This document shows, in pieces, positions 35,652 through 44,433 of a stretch of 64,000 nt of DNA. How positions within the stretch are numbered: position 1 is the first letter of the stretch; the number at the start of each line of letters is the position of its first letter. The stretch lies in contig CAMYOC010000047.1 of assembly GCA_947259915.1 (NCBI GenBank), forward strand, positions 1 to 64,000, in the 5' to 3' direction. The translations under genes and the position numbers were made by a program. The DNA comes from an uncultured Gammaproteobacteria bacterium (GTDB lineage: Bacteria > Pseudomonadota > Gammaproteobacteria > Steroidobacterales > XN24). The notes below the pieces were generated by a model. The model was not told where the DNA came from and searched no databases. It saw nothing but the letters and a program-made list of their open reading frames with translations.

Positions 35652-37121
35652 TTACTCCAGCGACTGACCCAGACGGACCGCGATCTCCGTCAGCGCGGCC
35701 ATATCCTTGGGGCCGGTACGGAAATTGACCACGCAGGCGCGCAGCAGATAGTTGCCGTCCACCACCGCGTTGGAGACGAAAGCCTCGCCGCTTACCTGAA
35801 GCGCCGTCACCAGGCGGCGGTTCAGATCGCTCAGATATTCCTGTTGGTCAGGTGCTGTGTGATCCACGCCCTCGGGCACATAGCGGAACGTAGTGATACT
35901 CAGCCCGTGACTGATCGCCTGGAGCCGTGGATGGGCATCGGCCAGTTCGAAAAGCTGCCGTGCCAGCGCGATGTCGTCGCGGATCATCTGTCGGTGCGCG
36001 CCGGCGCCGACCTGCTTCAGGGACAGCCACACCTTGAGCGCACGGAAGCCGCGCGAGTTTTGTATCCCGTATTCGTAATAGTTCAGACCTTCTCTGTCGC
36101 CCTGATCGAAATGGTAATAGACCGGCTGAAAGCTGAACGCATCGACCAGCCGTGCCGGGTCGCGCACCAGGGTACAGGCCGCTTCCAACGGACTGTAGAG
36201 CCACTTGTGCGGATCCATTGCGATCGAGTCAGCCTGACTCATCCCGGCGAAGTCGTCGGCGAATTCGGGCAACGACGCCACCGGCGCGCCATAGGCCCCG
36301 TCGACATGAAACCACAGCCCCTGGTCCCGGCACAGGGCACCGATGGCGACCATGTCATCGACCGCACCGGTGCTGACCGTGCCGGCCGAGGCCACCACCA
36401 TAAACGGCTTGAGACCCGCGTCCCGGTCTGCGCTCACTTGCCGCTCCAACGCATCGATGTCCATACGGCAATCGGGCCCGGTGCCGACCCAGCGGATCGC
36501 GCCGGTACCGAGCCCGGACAGGTCCGCGGCCTTCTGCAGCCAGGTGTGGGTCTCTTTCGAGGCGTAGACACAGGCCGGACCGGCGCCGGAGACGCCGTCC
36601 TCACGGACAGCAGCGCCCAGCATGGCCCTGCGTCCGGCAAAGAAACCGACCATGTTGGCGACGTTACCGCCGCTGACCATCAGCCCGCCGCAATCAGGTG
36701 CGTAGCCCAGCAGCTGCGCGATCCAGCGGATGCACTGCCCCTCGATCTCGGCCGCCACCGGTGACAACTGCCAGCCGCCGACGTTGGGATTCACCGCCGC
36801 AGCAAGCAGATCGCCGAGCATACCCATCGGCGCTGCGGACGACGTGATGTAACCCATAAAACGCGGATGACCGTTGTGCAGCGAGTGTTCAAACAGCAGC
36901 TCAGCGGTCTGGTCGAGCAACGCCCCCGGCTCTGTCCCCTCCTCGGGTAGCGCGTCTTCTCCCAACAGCGCGCGGATCTGCTGGACCGTCTCCGCCTGTG
37001 TCACCGGTCGCCCGGGTATCGAGTCGATATATGAGGCGACCTGGTCGACCAGTCGATGACCGAGCCGACGGAAGGTCTCGCCGTCCATGTCCAATGGCGC
37101 CTGACGCGTGTCTTTGTCCAT
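35652..37121 (-). CDS. PLP-dependent group II decarboxylase (aromatic amino acid decarboxylase-like)
   Basis: A 489-residue enzyme of the aromatic L-amino acid/glutamate decarboxylase group. The PLP Lys is in SIAMDPHKWLYSPLEAACTL. The phosphate site is GLMVSGGNVANMVGFFAGRR, and HVDGAYGAPVASLPEF holds the Asp that binds the pyridine nitrogen. N-terminal FMGYITSSAAPMGMLGDLLAAAVNPNVG is the substrate-side signature of aromatic decarboxylases. The product would be an amine. Substrate cannot be assigned among Trp, Tyr, DOPA or others. Start ATG 37121; a terminator-like hairpin lies directly upstream. Confidence 0.9.
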   Translation of the reverse strand: MDKDTRQAPLDMDGETFRRLGHRLVDQVASYIDSIPGRPVTQAETVQQIRALLGEDALPEEGTEPGALLDQTAELLFEHSLHNGHPRFMGYITSSAAPMGMLGDLLAAAVNPNVGGWQLSPVAAEIEGQCIRWIAQLLGYAPDCGGLMVSGGNVANMVGFFAGRRAMLGAAVREDGVSGAGPACVYASKETHTWLQKAADLSGLGTGAIRWVGTGPDCRMDIDALERQVSADRDAGLKPFMVVASAGTVSTGAVDDMVAIGALCRDQGLWFHVDGAYGAPVASLPEFADDFAGMSQADSIAMDPHKWLYSPLEAACTLVRDPARLVDAFSFQPVYYHFDQGDREGLNYYEYGIQNSRGFRALKVWLSLKQVGAGAHRQMIRDDIALARQLFELADAHPRLQAISHGLSITTFRYVPEGVDHTAPDQQEYLSDLNRRLVTALQVSGEAFVSNAVVDGNYLLRACVVNFRTGPKDMAALTEIAVRLGQSLE

Positions 37122-37138
37122 GGTCCGTTCCCGCGCTG

Positions 37139-37168
37139 AAAAAAAGGGGCTGCAGTATCCCTTTTTTG
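37139..37168 (-). terminator. Terminator-like hairpin between mgtE and the decarboxylase gene
   Basis: On the minus strand GGG and CCC flank the loop ATACTGCAG with A-run and T-run on both sides, forming an AAAAAGGG/CCCTTTTT stem. The T-run ends only about 18 bases before the decarboxylase ATG. It would stop transcripts from mgtE. It may also be bidirectional. Confidence 0.6.
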
Positions 37169-37264
37169 CGTTCGCCTTGCCTAGCCGGGCCACGCCGCGT
37201 TCCTGACGAGCGAGACACCGGACGGCGGCAGTTCAGGCCCGCGCCAGAAGACTATCCCGCCAGC

Positions 37265-38626
37265 TCAGGTGATCGCCGGCAGAGCCAGCGTGGCGAGGCT
37301 GAGCACCAAAAAGAACCCGCACATGTCGGTGACCGTGGTCAGCACCGGACCGGAGGCCACCGCCGGATCCACGCCCATGCCCTTGAGCGCCAGCGGCACG
37401 GTACCGCCGATCGACACCGCGATCAGCGTATTCAGCGCCAGCGCGGCACCCACCACCAGCCCCAGCACAGGAATCCCTTTCCACAGCCATGCGGCCACGG
37501 CAAGCAGCGTACCCAACACCAGACCGTTGATCAGACCCACTATCGCTTCCTTACGCCAGACCCGGAACACGTCTCTCGGCGCGACCGCGCCCAGCGTCAG
37601 CTCGCGCATGCTGACGGCCACCGCCTGATTGCCGGAGCAGCCGCTCATGTCAGAGACGATGGGCAGGAACACGGCCAGCGCGATGACCGCGCTCAGCGTG
37701 TCCTGATACAGCGCGATGACGCTGGCGGCGACGATGTTCAGCCCGATGTTGACGGTCAGCCAGGTCAGCCGGCGCCGGGAGCGCAACAGCACCGGCATGC
37801 TGCGCAGTTCCTCGCCGCCGACGATACCGGCTGATTTCAGGCTGTCACTCTCGGCCCTGTCGGCCAGGGCCTCCAGCAGCGCCCGTCGCCGGACGATGCC
37901 GAGCAGAAAGCCCCGCTCATCGACCACCGGTGCCGCGGCGATGTCGTGTTCATCGAAAAATTGTTCCAGTTCGCCAAGATTCGCATCCGGCGCCACCGTG
38001 TCCGCTTTTCGCGCGAGACTGCCGATGGTGGCGTCGGGATCGGCGAACACCATGTCGCGCAGTCGCAGCACCCCTTTCAGCTTGTGCTTTTTCACCACCA
38101 CATAGACGTAGTGGACGGTCAGATAAGCGTAGTCACCGTCGCGCCCGGTCAGCTCATCCACCACCTCGCGCACAGTCGTGGACATGGGATAGGCCGCGAA
38201 CTCCGTCATCATCAGTCCACCGGCCACATCGGACGGATAACTGATCAGCTGGCGGGCTTCCTCGGCATCCTCCTCGTCCAGGTGTTCGAGGATGGCCTCG
38301 GCTTCGTCCGATTCCAGCTCGGCCAGCACGTCGGCACGGTCGTCACTGGCCATTTCCTCGACGATGGCAGCGGCTTCGTGGGAGGCCATGTCATCGATCA
38401 GATCGGCGACATGGGTGTCGGGCAGGTATTCGATCAGCTCCGCGGCACGCTCCGCAGAGATCGCCTGCAGCAGAGCGCGCTGCTCGTCCTCACTCAGACG
38501 GAAGATGGCCCGCACCAGTTCCGCGGGTTCGATGGCATCCAGGCAGGCTTCAATCGAATCGGCCGGCGCGCCGCTGTCGAGCAGTGCACGGATTTCGACC
38601 CAGGGTTCGAGCATTTCGACAGCCAT
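37265..38626 (-). CDS. mgtE: MgtE-family magnesium transporter
   Basis: A 453-residue protein with the complete MgtE layout. The N domain has the superhelix repeats (AERAAELIEYLPDTHVADLIDDMASHEAAAIVEEM and DRADVLAELESDEAEAILEHL). Two CBS domains follow (TVHYVYVVVKKHKLKGVLRLRDMVFAD; VVDERGFLLGIVRRRALLEAL). Five membrane segments end the protein, with SDMSGCSGNQAVAVSMRELTLG and VASGPVLTTVTDMCGFF near the pore. In relatives the N and CBS domains close the channel when cytosolic Mg2+ is high. No leader riboswitch was recognised. The gene lies after the three-lipoprotein unit but is separated from it by about 195 bases. Confidence 0.95.
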   Translation of the reverse strand: MAVEMLEPWVEIRALLDSGAPADSIEACLDAIEPAELVRAIFRLSEDEQRALLQAISAERAAELIEYLPDTHVADLIDDMASHEAAAIVEEMASDDRADVLAELESDEAEAILEHLDEEDAEEARQLISYPSDVAGGLMMTEFAAYPMSTTVREVVDELTGRDGDYAYLTVHYVYVVVKKHKLKGVLRLRDMVFADPDATIGSLARKADTVAPDANLGELEQFFDEHDIAAAPVVDERGFLLGIVRRRALLEALADRAESDSLKSAGIVGGEELRSMPVLLRSRRRLTWLTVNIGLNIVAASVIALYQDTLSAVIALAVFLPIVSDMSGCSGNQAVAVSMRELTLGAVAPRDVFRVWRKEAIVGLINGLVLGTLLAVAAWLWKGIPVLGLVVGAALALNTLIAVSIGGTVPLALKGMGVDPAVASGPVLTTVTDMCGFFLVLSLATLALPAIT

Positions 38627-38821
38627 AGTGGTCTCCTGAACCTGAAAGCGTCGGAGCCGGCGCGCTGTGTCTGGCCCCGGACCGGCTGTCAGTGCAATTT
38701 GGCAGGCTTTAAGACAGCTGTGACCAGCGTCTCAGCGGCCACAGGCAGAATCACGATACAAGGCGCAGCAGCCCCGGGCGCGGCGCGGGCCGGTGTGATG
38801 AGCGTAGTCCCGGGCCTGGCT

Positions 38822-39241
38822 TCAGTCCACTTTTTCGCGGGTCAGGAACATAGCCTTGTCCAGCGCGATAAAGAAGTCCTGGTAGGTGAGCGGATCGGTG
38901 ACCGTATCCTCGCCGATACGGGCGTTCGCGCGCACCAGGATCCGTGCGGCATCCTTCTCGCGCACGGTGACGGTCATGCGCATGGTGTATTTGTCTTCGC
39001 GGGTAGCGGTCACCGTGCCCAGATCGATGTCGGCAGTGTCGATGACAAAGCCCAGATCCTGCAGCGTGGCGATCACCGAGCGCAGGGTTTTGGCCCGGTC
39101 CAGCGTATCGTACTCCCGGGTCTGCATCTGGCGGGTCTGCAGCTGACTGCCAGCGCCGGTGACGTCCGGCGGCGTGGCAGCGCAGCCGGCGACAAACGTG
39201 CAGGCAAGTACCACGCCGGCGATGCGAGTCGTGCGGCTCAT
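38822..39241 (-). CDS. Lipoprotein, third gene of a lipoprotein operon
   Basis: A 139-residue lipoprotein with the lipobox FVAGC. It overlaps the preceding gene by ATGA, so its translation depends on it. The mature domain has short beta strands and helices: LRSVIATLQDLGFVIDTADIDLGTVTATR and TVTVREKDAARILVRANARI. This resembles the beta-strand-plus-helix repeats of its neighbour (SAVAVIQDMEYNLDYI), so the two may be paralogues from one duplication. No known family recognised. Confidence 0.7.
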   Translation of the reverse strand: MSRTTRIAGVVLACTFVAGCAATPPDVTGAGSQLQTRQMQTREYDTLDRAKTLRSVIATLQDLGFVIDTADIDLGTVTATREDKYTMRMTVTVREKDAARILVRANARIGEDTVTDPLTYQDFFIALDKAMFLTREKVD

Positions 39242-39813
39242 TCCGTACCTCCCAGGAACAGCGATTTGGACAAGTTGGCGAAGATCTGTTCGTAGACCTT
39301 CGCATCCTCGATCGTCGAGCGCTTCTTGACCCGGCCCTGCTTGTCGAACACCACGTATTGCACCGTGACTCGTGCGACATAGTTGCCGGGCCTGGCAAGA
39401 CTGGGCAGCACGACCAGCGTCAATGAAATCACCTGCTCGTCCGACGCGGTGGCGTAGTAGCCGCAACTACCCCCTGTCATCGCGCAGAGTACGTCCATCG
39501 TTATCAGTCCGGCTTTCTCCGAGCCGGAATCCGCGTCGACTTTCTTCGACGCGCTGAGCACGCCCAGGGGCTTCTCGATGTAGTCCAGGTTGTACTCCAT
39601 GTCCTGGATCACGGCCACGGATGCGGCCAGGATCGCCGTCTCGGATTCGACCTCAAAAATACGGCTCTGCTTCGCCCGCAGCTCCAGCGACGATTCTTTC
39701 AGGCGCAGCGCGTCGGTGGGGATCTTTGCGGCGCAACCTGCGGATAGCGCCGCCAGGACCGTAAACACCACGGCAGCGCGGATGCTTGCCCGCAGCATGA
39801 TTCCTGATTTCAT
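39238..39813 (-). CDS. Lipoprotein, second gene of a lipoprotein operon
   Basis: A 191-residue lipoprotein with signal and lipobox LAALSAGC. The region after the anchor is FEVESETAILAASVAVIQDMEYNLDYIEKPLGVLSASKKVDADSG, like the related part of the third gene. A second half with CAMTGGSCGYYATASDEQVISLTLVVLPS has two Cys which may form a disulfide. It starts 14 bases downstream of the first lipoprotein stop. Function unknown. The two lipoproteins with similar folds suggest a multi-lipoprotein complex at the outer membrane. Confidence 0.72.
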   Translation of the reverse strand: MKSGIMLRASIRAAVVFTVLAALSAGCAAKIPTDALRLKESSLELRAKQSRIFEVESETAILAASVAVIQDMEYNLDYIEKPLGVLSASKKVDADSGSEKAGLITMDVLCAMTGGSCGYYATASDEQVISLTLVVLPSLARPGNYVARVTVQYVVFDKQGRVKKRSTIEDAKVYEQIFANLSKSLFLGGTE

Positions 39814-39827
39814 CAGCGGACTCGCCC

Positions 39828-40262
39828 TCAGAAGCTGGAGCTGTGATAGGAAAAGTCACGGACCATGTCGTTCTCATCAAAGCGGATGACCACGGTCAGC
39901 GTACGCTGCGAGGTCGAGCTTGCGCCCGCGCTCTTGCTCCCGGCACCAAGGCCGCCGCCAGAGCTGCTGAACAACAGGCCGACGATGGCGCCGCCGCTAC
40001 GCGAGTAGGCCACCTCGCTGGAGATCTTGTCGTAGATCCAGGTCTCCCGGCGCTCCTCATCGGTGGTCACGATATTGGGCGCGCCCAACACCTCGGCCAC
40101 CTCGGCCCCGGACATGCCGAGACGGATTTCCCGCTGCACCGTGCCGACGGTGAGCCGGTCAGCGTCCTCCGCGCGCACGTCCTGGACATGGTCCGAGGCG
40201 GTGCATCCGCCCAGGATCGTGGCGATCAGAATAAAACTACCTGCGAACGATACTCTGCTCAT
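39828..40262 (-). CDS. SmpA/OmlA (BamE-like) lipoprotein, first gene of the operon
   Basis: A 144-residue lipoprotein with lipobox ATILGGC. The mature part carries the BamE-like motif VQREIRLGMSGAEVAEVLGAPNIVTTDEERRETWIYDKI, which in BamE is the beta-lactamase inhibitor-like fold LxxGMTxxQVxxxLGxP...W.Y. A Gly/Ser-rich linker (LLFSSSGGGLGAGSKSAGASS) precedes a terminal strand (RTLTVVIRFDEND). AGGAGAA precedes ATG 40262. It is probably not the essential BamE, since the gene sits with two unrelated lipoproteins; more likely a paralogue. Confidence 0.8.
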   Translation of the reverse strand: MSRVSFAGSFILIATILGGCTASDHVQDVRAEDADRLTVGTVQREIRLGMSGAEVAEVLGAPNIVTTDEERRETWIYDKISSEVAYSRSGGAIVGLLFSSSGGGLGAGSKSAGASSTSQRTLTVVIRFDENDMVRDFSYHSSSF

Positions 40263-40601
40263 GTCGGTTCTCCTGCCGGTTGGGCCGGTTGCGCCACCGG
40301 GCTTGCCGCGTGAATCCGGGTCAATGCTGATGCCAGAAGCCCGGCTTGCCAAGCATTTTCTGCTGCCATCGCGAGTATTGGCCCTGGCCGGGATGTTGTC
40401 CTGATGGAATCATTGGGTTTGCTAAGGGGGCACCAAAAACCCGGCTGATGCCCGACCCTGTTGAGCGCCGGATACCGTTTGGGGGCGGCGCTTCGAGCCG
40501 GATCCCGGCGTTTTTCTCGGGATTTGTGGCCGCGGTTGTGGTAAGACTGGCGTCCCCGGGGTTGCACCCGGGTCCGACGATCACCCAAGAACGAGGTCAG
40601 C

Positions 40602-40814
40602 ATGTCAGGTTCAGCAGTGTCCGGAACCGTAAAGTGGTTCAACGATCAGAAGGGATTCGGTTTTATCGAGCAGGAAGACGGCCCCGACGTCTTCGTCCAT
40701 CACACCGCCATCAATTCCGAGGGTCGCCGTACCCTCGTCGACGGCCAGAAGGTCACCATGGAGGTCAAACAAGGCCCCAAGGGGCTTCAGGCCGAAAATG
40801 TCACACCGGTCTAG
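40602..40814 (+). CDS. Cold-shock protein, CspA family
   Basis: A 70-residue OB-fold RNA chaperone. It begins [19 protein letters not shown] with the first RNA-binding motif and continues DVFVHHTAI, the second. [24 protein letters not shown] completes the fold. GAGG lies upstream of the ATG. The long 5' region (about 250 bases to the divergent lipoprotein operon) fits a cold-shock leader but I cannot show a structure. It overlaps the next lipoprotein gene by 17 bases. Confidence 0.95.
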   Translation: MSGSAVSGTVKWFNDQKGFGFIEQEDGPDVFVHHTAINSEGRRTLVDGQKVTMEVKQGPKGLQAENVTPV

Positions 40815-41085
40815 CCGCGCGTTAACGGGCGGCAGACTACTGTTGCTCTCACTCATGCTGATCGCCGCCGCCTGTACTGGCGGCGGCGATCTGACCCGCT
40901 GTGACGATGGCAGCCACGTCCAGGGGGAGTGCCATCTGGCCCCGGACGGCACCTACTTCGGTGACGGCACCCGGGTCGCGGAGGACGTGGCCGACGATAC
41001 GGCGGACGAGGCCGACGAAGAGGCCGACGAGCAATCCGGGCGGAGTGAAGTGGAAGTGGTCGAAATCGAGATCGGGTCAGACTGA
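40798..41085 (+). CDS. Small acidic lipoprotein
   Basis: A 95-residue protein beginning inside the last codons of the cold-shock gene. The signal ends LIAAAC with a lipobox Cys, giving an about 70-residue mature chain. After a small Cys pair ([11 protein letters not shown]) the C-terminus is very acidic ([18 protein letters not shown]). The acidic run could bind cations or be unfolded. I know no family. The overlap suggests re-initiation after the Csp stop codon. Confidence 0.55.
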   Translation: MSHRSSRALTGGRLLLLSLMLIAAACTGGGDLTRCDDGSHVQGECHLAPDGTYFGDGTRVAEDVADDTADEADEEADEQSGRSEVEVVEIEIGSD

Positions 41086-41220
41086 CGCCCTTGCGTTAGT
41101 ATCAGAAACCGGTGCGCCAGCCGGCGGCTGGTTTACCGGATAAAGGCCGCTGTGGCCTTCGCCGCAGGCCCTTACGGAGACCCGCTATAAACCGCTCGCC
41201 CATGACTGCAACGACCTTTG

Positions 41221-43044
41221 ATGGCCGCTGCTGATCCCACTGTATCCATCCAGGACACCCTGCGGCGGGTGTTCGGGCTGCACACGTTCCGGCCGCTGCA
41301 GCAGGCCATCATCGAAGACCTGATCGCCGGCCGCGACGCCTTTGTGCTGATGCCCACCGGCGGCGGCAAATCCCTGTGCTATCAGCTACCGGCGCTGCTT
41401 CGCCCGGGCGTGGCGCTGGTCGTCTCACCGCTGATCTCGCTGATGAAAGACCAGGTCGACGCGCTCAACGCGAATGGCATCGCCGCCGCCTGCTACAACT
41501 CATCTCTGGATGCGGCCGCGGCGCGGAGCGTGCTGGCGCGACTTCACGCTGGCGAGCTGGATCTGCTGTATGTGGCCCCGGAGCGTTTGATGAATCCGGA
41601 CTTTCTCGAGCGGCTGGCGCAGCTGCCGATTGCGCTGATCGCGGTGGATGAGGCTCATTGCGTGTCCCAGTGGGGTCACGATTTCAGACCCGAGTATGCG
41701 GCCCTCGGCGATCTGCGTTCGCGCTTCCCGGGCGTCCCGCTGATTGCGTTGACCGCCACCGCCGACCCCCACACCCGGGAGGATGTCGTCCGCTGCCTGG
41801 GTCTGGACGAAGCGCACCGGCACATCAGCAGTTTCGATCGGCCCAACATCCGCTACACGGTGCTGGAAAAGCACCGTCCGATGGATCAGCTGACCCGCTT
41901 TCTCGACAATCGCAGGAGCGAAGCCGGCATCGTCTATGCGCTGTCGCGCAAGCGCACCGAGGAGATCGCCGCCCATCTGGTCGCGGCCGGCTATCAGGCC
42001 GCCGCCTATCACGCCGGGCTGGCCGGCAGCCTGCGTCACGACATCCAGGAACGCTTCCTGCGTGACGACCTGGCCATCGTCGTGGCCACGGTCGCATTCG
42101 GCATGGGCATCGACAAACCCAACGTGCGTTTTGTCGTCCATTACGATCTGCCCAAACACATCGAGGGCTATTACCAGGAAACCGGCCGCGCCGGCCGTGA
42201 CGGACTGCCCGCCGAGGCCTTGTTGCTCTACGGCGCCCAGGACGTGGTCACCGCACGCCGTCTGCTGGAGGGCACTGAGAATCCCGAGCAGCGGCGTATC
42301 GAGTCGCACAAGCTCCAGGCCATGGTGGGTCTGGCCGAGAGCCTGAGCTGCCGCCGCCGCGTGCTGTTGGGCTATTTTGGCGAGGATCTGGAGGCCGACT
42401 GCGGCAACTGCGATATCTGCCTCAACCCGCCCGAGACCTTCGATGCCACGGTTGCGGCGCAAAAGGTGCTCTCCTGCGTCTATCGGGTCGGCGAGCGCTT
42501 CGGCGTCAAACATGTCGTGGATGTGCTGCGCGGCGCCGATACGGAGCGGATCCGCAGGCTCGGCCATGATCGCCTCTCCACCTACGGTATCGGCGCCGAC
42601 ATGAGCGACGCGGAATGGTCGTCGCTGACGCGGCAGCTGATCCATCTCGGTTTTTTGAGCCAGGACGTGGCCAATTATTCTGTGCTCAAGCTCACCGGAA
42701 AATCGCGCCCGGTGCTGCGCGGCGATCAGCCATTGCGCCTGGCTCGCCCGCGGATCCGGCAGGCCAAGAAAAAGAAGCGCGCCCGTTCGGCGATCGGACT
42801 GGCCGCGGCCGACGAGGCCCTGTTCGAATCACTCCGCGCGCTGCGCAAGCGCCTTGCGGAGGACCAGGGCGTACCGCCTTACGTGATCTTCGGCGACGCC
42901 ACGCTGGTGGAGATGAGCCAGCGTAAACCTGCCGATGAGGCCGGGCTGCTGGACATCACCGGTGTCGGCCAGGTCAAGCTGGAGCGCTATGGCGCCGAGT
43001 TCCTCGAGGCGATCGCCCGGATCCAGACCGTGGATGCCATCTAG
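41221..43044 (+). CDS. recQ: RecQ-family ATP-dependent DNA helicase
   Basis: A 607-residue superfamily 2 helicase, 3'-5', acting in recombination and replication fork repair. Walker A is [16 protein letters not shown] and Walker [20 protein letters not shown]; helicase C has [18 protein letters not shown] and [24 protein letters not shown] plus ETGRAGRDG. The zinc domain [24 protein letters not shown], the RQC winged helix and a terminal HRDC domain ([24 protein letters not shown]) are all there. Full length for RecQ. No obvious ribosome site at ATG 41221. Confidence 0.96.
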   Translation: MAAADPTVSIQDTLRRVFGLHTFRPLQQAIIEDLIAGRDAFVLMPTGGGKSLCYQLPALLRPGVALVVSPLISLMKDQVDALNANGIAAACYNSSLDAAAARSVLARLHAGELDLLYVAPERLMNPDFLERLAQLPIALIAVDEAHCVSQWGHDFRPEYAALGDLRSRFPGVPLIALTATADPHTREDVVRCLGLDEAHRHISSFDRPNIRYTVLEKHRPMDQLTRFLDNRRSEAGIVYALSRKRTEEIAAHLVAAGYQAAAYHAGLAGSLRHDIQERFLRDDLAIVVATVAFGMGIDKPNVRFVVHYDLPKHIEGYYQETGRAGRDGLPAEALLLYGAQDVVTARRLLEGTENPEQRRIESHKLQAMVGLAESLSCRRRVLLGYFGEDLEADCGNCDICLNPPETFDATVAAQKVLSCVYRVGERFGVKHVVDVLRGADTERIRRLGHDRLSTYGIGADMSDAEWSSLTRQLIHLGFLSQDVANYSVLKLTGKSRPVLRGDQPLRLARPRIRQAKKKKRARSAIGLAAADEALFESLRALRKRLAEDQGVPPYVIFGDATLVEMSQRKPADEAGLLDITGVGQVKLERYGAEFLEAIARIQTVDAI

Positions 43045-43081
43045 CGGTGCAGGCGGCCGCCCGGCTTGTCGCATACCGAGC

Positions 43082-44335
43082 TTATGGCGCGGCGGGCAAA
43101 CCGCGGAGGAATGCGTCGACGATCTCCGCCACGCGCTGATTGCCGACGGCGGAATAATGGATCGACATCGGATAGTAGAGCAGTTGCTGCGCCTGCTCGG
43201 GTCCCTGCGCATCGATGACGGCCTGCAGCGGTCCGGTCAGATCAAGGAAATGATAACCAAGGCGTTCGCCGGACGTCCGGAAGTAGTCGCGTAGCGTGGC
43301 GCTCATGCCGGCCATCAACGGCGCCAGTGCAGGATCCTCAAAGCGGACATAGTCCGTATAGGCGGTGTGCGCCGAGGGCGAATAAATCAGCACCGGCACA
43401 AAATCCTGTTCTGCCGCCAACGCGACAAAAGCCGCCAGCGCCTCGTCGAACAAGGCCGGTGACAGCGCGCCCTGGGCTATGGCCGTGGCTACCGCGATCT
43501 CGTCACGGTCGGCGTTACGCAGGTTGAAGGGCACCTGCTCGTCGCCGAAATCGAGCGTGTAATAGAAGCGCAGATCGTCGGTATCGATGTTTTCGAACGC
43601 GGCATCGCGCGGCGGCCCCGAGCCCGCGAACAGTGGCTGCAGATACTCGACGCGGGCAGCGGCGAGGAGATTGTAGACATAGCTACGCGAACCGAGCGCC
43701 CGGCACAACAGGCCGGCGCATTCCAGCCCGGCGCCGGCTCCTGCATGCCCATCGCGATAGGACCAGTAGCGCATCGCATCACGCAGATCATTGCCTTCAT
43801 AGACATTCATCAGCACGACCCGAGGCTGCTTGGGCAAACCAAAGCGGCGCAGGATCACCAGGTATTCGTACAGACCGATGGCCGGTGTCCCGAGATTGTA
43901 GACACTGCGACCGGAGAGTTGCGCAAGGACCACGGGCCACACCTCTGCCGGATGCACCGAGTGACACCAGGTAAACGAATCACCGATCGCGATCACGTCA
44001 AAGCGAGCCCGCTCGTAGCCGGCATCAGGCGGATTACAAAAGCCCTGCGCGTCGGTGACGATCGTCGGGACCGCGCCCTCATCGAGGAAGGTCTTGCTGA
44101 CCTCGGTCTCCGGGCGGTATTTGAGCAGCAGCGGCCCACCATCGTCGCGCTCGAGACTCATCACGTCGTTGCGTGTCGGCAGACCACGCTTCTCGGCGAT
44201 CTGCAGACGCAGATCCGGCTGGAAGTGCTGGAGCAAGGCCAGCGGGAGGACCTGGGGCACCAGCCGCAGCGAGACTTCGACGCCCACGAACAGGATAGCG
44301 AGGGGAATCAGCAGGATGACGAGACGCTTGATCAT
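43082..44335 (-). CDS. Membrane-anchored SGNH-type protein
   Basis: A 417-residue protein with one N-terminal membrane helix (LVILLIPLAILFVGVEV) and a large periplasmic domain. Two SGNH blocks are visible: VIAIGDSFTWCHSV (nucleophile Ser) and the late SIHYSAVGNQRVAEIV, with the catalytic His in the place of DxxH. It resembles the SGNH domains of the AlgX/AlgJ sugar acetylation proteins, but no O-acetyltransferase partner is adjacent. Likely an esterase or acyl transferase acting on surface glycans. Convergent with recQ. Confidence 0.75.
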   Translation of the reverse strand: MIKRLVILLIPLAILFVGVEVSLRLVPQVLPLALLQHFQPDLRLQIAEKRGLPTRNDVMSLERDDGGPLLLKYRPETEVSKTFLDEGAVPTIVTDAQGFCNPPDAGYERARFDVIAIGDSFTWCHSVHPAEVWPVVLAQLSGRSVYNLGTPAIGLYEYLVILRRFGLPKQPRVVLMNVYEGNDLRDAMRYWSYRDGHAGAGAGLECAGLLCRALGSRSYVYNLLAAARVEYLQPLFAGSGPPRDAAFENIDTDDLRFYYTLDFGDEQVPFNLRNADRDEIAVATAIAQGALSPALFDEALAAFVALAAEQDFVPVLIYSPSAHTAYTDYVRFEDPALAPLMAGMSATLRDYFRTSGERLGYHFLDLTGPLQAVIDAQGPEQAQQLLYYPMSIHYSAVGNQRVAEIVDAFLRGLPAAP

Positions 44336-44433
44336 GTGTTGCGAGTCTGGCCCAGGACGGCACCGTATTGGCGTCCGGTCACGGGGTGGATTATAGCTGC
44401 CGGAGCACTGACCGGCCGCCGGAAAGAGCGGAC

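Noticed and set aside
38627-38821. Magnesium riboswitch upstream of mgtE
   Set aside because: I looked for an M-box-like or ykoK-like pattern and found no convincing conserved stem set; the region is also shorter than most such leaders.
41144-41160. Hairpin AAGGCC/GGCCTT before recQ
   Set aside because: A six-base stem without a T-run is too weak to call a terminator.
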